From Promethearchaeota archaeon (GTDB lineage: Archaea; Asgardarchaeota; Lokiarchaeia; Sigynarchaeales; SOKP01): a stretch of 7,836 bases of DNA. This document shows, one piece after another, positions 5,845 through 7,836 of this stretch. The DNA is taken from positions 1 through 7,836 of the forward strand of contig JAUWDN010000033.1 in NCBI GenBank assembly GCA_030608765.1, given 5' to 3'. Under the pieces are notes generated by a model that did not search any database, was not told where the DNA came from, and saw only the letters and a list, made by a program, of their open reading frames with translations. Position 1 is the first letter of the stretch. Each line of letters begins with the position of its first letter. The translations under genes and the position numbers were made by a program.

Positions 5845-6450
5845 ATGGAAAATAATAAAAATATCGTTGCGATGGTAATATCTCCAGCAAAAGATGCTCA
5901 TCTGCGCAAGGGGAAGGGGTTTTCTTTGTCAGAAATAACAGAAGCTGGTAAAACAGTGGAAATATTAAGAGATTTAAATATGGATATTGATTTTTTTAGG
6001 AAATCTAAACACGAAGCTAACATTGAAGAGCTAAAAAAATTAAAACCCGTTAGCAAAAAAACAAAAAAGAAGAAACCTTACGAGTTCAAGGAAAAGGCAA
6101 GAACAGCTTTCAAACCAAAAGTGGAAAAAGCGAAAAAGAAAGCCGTTAAAGTGAAAAAGGTCACGCAAGAACCTAAAGCTATTAAAAAGGTACCAACTCC
6201 AAAGAAAGAGAAAGTTAAAAAAGAACGAAAATCCGCAAAGAAAGAATTGCCAACAACCGAAACGACAAAGTTAACTTTGTTATCAGGTTTAGGTCCTGCG
6301 ACCGCGAAGAAATTTGAGGAGCTTGGAGTAAGCTGCGTTGAAGAGCTTATCAACGAAGACCCTGCTGAATTAGCGACTTTAATTAAAGGAGTATCTGAAG
6401 AACGAATAACAAATTGGATCAGTGAGAGCAAAGATTTGTTAAATAAATGA
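5845..6450 (+). CDS. rpl13e: Large-subunit ribosomal protein eL13 with Lys-rich linker and C-terminal helix-hairpin-helix domain
   Basis: From ATG 5845 the product has 201 residues (203 from TTG 5839). Residues about 1-67 match the eL13 (L13e) family: LRKGKGFSLSEITEAGKTVE, then LNMDIDFFRKSKHEANIEEL, the segment that contacts large-subunit rRNA. Residues about 68-135 are a linker packed with lysine (KKTKKKK, KAKKKAVKVKKV), expected to be disordered and to bind RNA. Residues about 143-200 form a helix-hairpin-helix domain (LTLLSGLGPATAKKFEELGV, then a second helical pair), like the small domains in RecA/Rad51-type and other nucleic-acid-binding proteins. Archaeal eL13 is normally short, so the HhH tail is an addition. 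It may act as an extra rRNA or DNA contact or as an extraribosomal module; this is inference. It is probably transcribed from its own promoter and ends at a T tract. Confidence 0.82.
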   Translation: MENNKNIVAMVISPAKDAHLRKGKGFSLSEITEAGKTVEILRDLNMDIDFFRKSKHEANIEELKKLKPVSKKTKKKKPYEFKEKARTAFKPKVEKAKKKAVKVKKVTQEPKAIKKVPTPKKEKVKKERKSAKKELPTTETTKLTLLSGLGPATAKKFEELGVSCVEELINEDPAELATLIKGVSEERITNWISESKDLLNK

Positions 6451-6459
6451 TAACCTAAC

Positions 6460-6467
6460 TTTTTTTT
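6460..6467 (+). terminator. T8 tract after eL13
   Basis: A run of eight T begins nine bases after the eL13 stop codon. It fits archaeal intrinsic termination without a hairpin. The next gene starts only 29 bases further on, so termination may be partial. Confidence 0.4.
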
Positions 6468-6495
6468 ACAAATTACATCAATTAGCGATTTAACA

Positions 6496-6990
6496 ATGGA
6501 ATATAACTACTACACTTACAAAAAACCTGAAGGTAAAATAGAAGTCCAGAAATTACCTATATGGTTTAAAGAGGTAATATTTGAGGGTAACGAAATAGAA
6601 GGCAATATAACGCTTCATTCTCAAAACGATTACGACGAGATTTATGGCTCTAACGCTAAAATGGAAATCTCCTGGGAAAAAAAACATAGAAACAGTCTGT
6701 TTTATGGTAAGGAAGTTCAAAAATCAATAGAATTATATAACGCTATTGGTTTCGCTATTACTCAAAAAGATAATACTTGGCTTCTTTCGCACGAGTTCGT
6801 GTCTTGGTTTGGACAAAGAACAAAAATGATGAGGAAACGATATTATCGGGAAAGATGTATCCATGGAATCTTCTACTGTGATATAACTGAACGCTTAATT
6901 AATGTCCACATTAACGTAATTGACAAACATTATGAGAGTTTCAAGCCTTTTATAGTAAAGTCACTTACCACAATAGTCTGTCACGATTAA
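6496..6990 (+). CDS. Protein of unknown function, 164 residues
   Basis: I do not recognise this family. The product starts MEYNYYTYKKPEGKIEVQKL and has no signal peptide or transmembrane helix, so it should be cytoplasmic. The N-terminal half looks beta-rich (KEVIFEGNEIEGNITL, AKMEISWEKK). A central Trp/Phe segment, TWLLSHEFVSWFGQRTKMM (94-112), leads into a strongly basic patch MMRKRYYRER (111-120). A Cys/His-containing stretch, CIHGIFYCD (121-129), follows, then a strand LINVHINVID. C121, H123 and C128 could in principle bind metal, but there is no standard zinc-ribbon spacing. The basic patch suggests nucleic-acid contact. It reads in the same direction as eL13, 45 bp downstream, and could share its transcript. 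ATG 6496 lacks a Shine-Dalgarno site. Its end is 2 bp from that of the convergent methyltransferase gene. Length and composition support a real gene. Confidence 0.7.
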   Translation: MEYNYYTYKKPEGKIEVQKLPIWFKEVIFEGNEIEGNITLHSQNDYDEIYGSNAKMEISWEKKHRNSLFYGKEVQKSIELYNAIGFAITQKDNTWLLSHEFVSWFGQRTKMMRKRYYRERCIHGIFYCDITERLINVHINVIDKHYESFKPFIVKSLTTIVCHD

Positions 6991-6992
6991 CC

Positions 6993-7769
6993 TTAATTGT
7001 TCAATGAATTCTCTTTATCAACTTTTTGTGTTAAAATAAAAAAGTTATCTTTTCTATTAGGTCCACCCCTCTTCAAAATTACTCTGATTATATAATCTTT
7101 CAACAATCTCTTTATCTCTCTAAGAGAAAAGAAGTGGTAAAATCGATTGAAAGTAATATTCTTATTCGATAGCGTCCAAGGGATGTATTTATCTCCATAT
7201 TCTATTAAACCTAAGTTTTTTTGAGTTTTGTTATATTTCGGTAAAAAAAATCTTTTAATCCTATCGTTGATAAAATAGTATCGATATTTTATTTGATACC
7301 GACGCCATACTGTGAGCACTAAGAATCCATTATTTCTCATAATATTATAGATTTGAGACAAAACATAGTTACGCTGATTATTTTTTTTTATGTGATGGAT
7401 TGTAGCAATCGAAAACACGTTTGTAATAGCGTTAGGTCTCAATGGTAAGGCTTTTACATCGCTTAGAACTAGATAAACAGATTTTGGATTAATATTTAAA
7501 TTATTATTTGATTTTTTTAATCGCGCACACGCTAATCTTAACAATTCTATGGAGTTATCTATTCCAATTAACTTACTATTAGAACGGAGAAATAGATCAA
7601 AATTTCTACCATTTGCACACCCTAAATCAAGATTATAACCATTAAAATAAACTCCTTTATCTTTTAGCTCCCTTAAAAAGCTTTCTAAATCTCTCCAATG
7701 ATAACGTCGCTTATTATGATAATCTTTTGCGAAAAAATCGTAGGAATTATCGTAGGAATTCTCTTCCAT
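6993..7769 (-). CDS. Trm9/ALKBH8-like SAM-dependent (tRNA) methyltransferase
   Basis: A 258-residue class I methyltransferase. Readable motifs: an N-terminal YDFFAKDY...W..L..FL lead-in; SAM-binding DLGCANG (48-54); acidic D71 in IGIDNS; SDVKALPLR with D104; IATIHHI (121-127); and VLTVWRRYQ (151-159). The rest is diagnostic. DKYIPWTL (193-200), RFYHFFSLREIKRLL (209-223) and KDNFFIL (240-246) match the order of QDVFVPW, RYYHL..EGEL and KDNWW segments in yeast Trm9 and the ALKBH8 methyltransferase domain. Those enzymes methylate carboxymethyluridine at the tRNA wobble position to its methyl ester and need Trm112 as partner. Substrate here is inferred; no Trm112-like gene lies in the window. The ATG at 7767-7769 gives a full N-terminus; a 12-bp duplication encodes NSYDNSYD at residues 4-11. 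Other class I enzymes share motif I, but the C-terminal matches make Trm9-like the best call. Confidence 0.8.
   Translation of the reverse strand: MEENSYDNSYDFFAKDYHNKRRYHWRDLESFLRELKDKGVYFNGYNLDLGCANGRNFDLFLRSNSKLIGIDNSIELLRLACARLKKSNNNLNINPKSVYLVLSDVKALPLRPNAITNVFSIATIHHIKKNNQRNYVLSQIYNIMRNNGFLVLTVWRRYQIKYRYYFINDRIKRFFLPKYNKTQKNLGLIEYGDKYIPWTLSNKNITFNRFYHFFSLREIKRLLKDYIIRVILKRGGPNRKDNFFILTQKVDKENSLNN
7738..7761. repeat. 12-bp tandem duplication in the methyltransferase N-terminus
   Basis: TCGTAGGAATTA (7738-7749) is followed directly by TCGTAGGAATTC (7750-7761), identical in 11 of 12 bases. On the coding (minus) strand it yields the repeated residues NSYD-NSYD. It looks like a recent in-frame slippage outside the catalytic fold. 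Confidence 0.7.
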
Positions 7770-7793
7770 AGTTCAATTTATGACTGATTTTTT

Positions 7794-7803
7794 AATTTAT
7801 AAA
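7794..7803 (-). promoter_or_regulatory. Candidate TATA box for the Trm9-like gene
   Basis: On the minus strand this reads TTTATAAATT, 25-34 bp before the ATG at 7769. That spacing suggests a leaderless transcript, consistent with the lack of a Shine-Dalgarno site. The sequence beyond it to the window edge is a short ATATTA-type repeat (7811-7825). Confidence 0.35.
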
Positions 7804-7836
7804 ATTTTATTAATATTAATATTAATGAATTTATCA

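Noticed and set aside
6078..6431. Minus-strand ORF of 117 codons rich in Phe and Ser
   Set aside because: It is the antisense of the lysine-rich linker and HhH domain of eL13; AAA/AAG lysine codons read backwards give TTT/CTT, which explains the composition.
7810..7830. TAATATTA-type palindromic/tandem repeat near the right edge
   Set aside because: A low-complexity AT stretch of about 20 bp that may simply be promoter-flanking sequence; too short and too close to the edge to call an element.
1..7836. CRISPR arrays, insertion sequences, tRNA or rRNA genes
   Set aside because: No regularly spaced repeats, terminal inverted repeats, transposase-like proteins or cloverleaf-like sequence were seen on either strand.

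Overview
The window (7,836 bp, AT-rich, without long untranslated leaders) looks like a piece of an archaeal chromosome, most probably from an Asgard (Lokiarchaeia-like) archaeon. Three things point there. One gene encodes an Arf/Rag-like small GTPase flanked by a longin-like and a roadblock-like domain. A second encodes another longin-like protein, ending in a winged helix. A third encodes an eL13 ribosomal protein, a family found in eukaryotes and only some archaea. T-tract gene ends, TATA-like boxes 25-40 bp before starts, and few or weak Shine-Dalgarno sites also fit archaea. The lineage is inferred from protein content; no database search was possible.

Layout, left to right. Positions 1-279 (minus) hold the N-terminal 93 codons of a protein with an ATP-cone, probably the anaerobic ribonucleotide reductase NrdD, cut by the window edge. 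A 369-bp AT-rich divergent spacer follows. The longin/GTPase/roadblock gene (649-2061, plus) meets, tail to tail with a 4-bp overlap, a secreted, membrane-anchored transglutaminase-like protein (2058-3329, minus). Next come two plus-strand genes: a longin-like/winged-helix protein whose real start is probably the ATT at 3480 rather than the ATG at 3633, and a B12-binding radical SAM enzyme (4173-5663, TTG start). After a 175-bp spacer come eL13 with a lysine-rich linker and a C-terminal helix-hairpin-helix domain (5845-6450), and a 164-residue protein I do not recognise (6496-6990). The latter converges, 2 bp apart, on a Trm9/ALKBH8-like methyltransferase (6993-7769, minus).

How the genes relate. 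There is no obvious single operon. Strand switches and T-rich gene ends suggest mostly independent transcription units. The two longin-containing proteins lie about 1.4 kb apart and could belong to the same small-GTPase regulatory network, but this rests on domain content and proximity only. eL13 and the Trm9-like enzyme both concern translation, but they are on opposite strands. The most noteworthy items are the three-domain GTPase, the mis-startable longin/winged-helix gene, and the eL13-HhH fusion.
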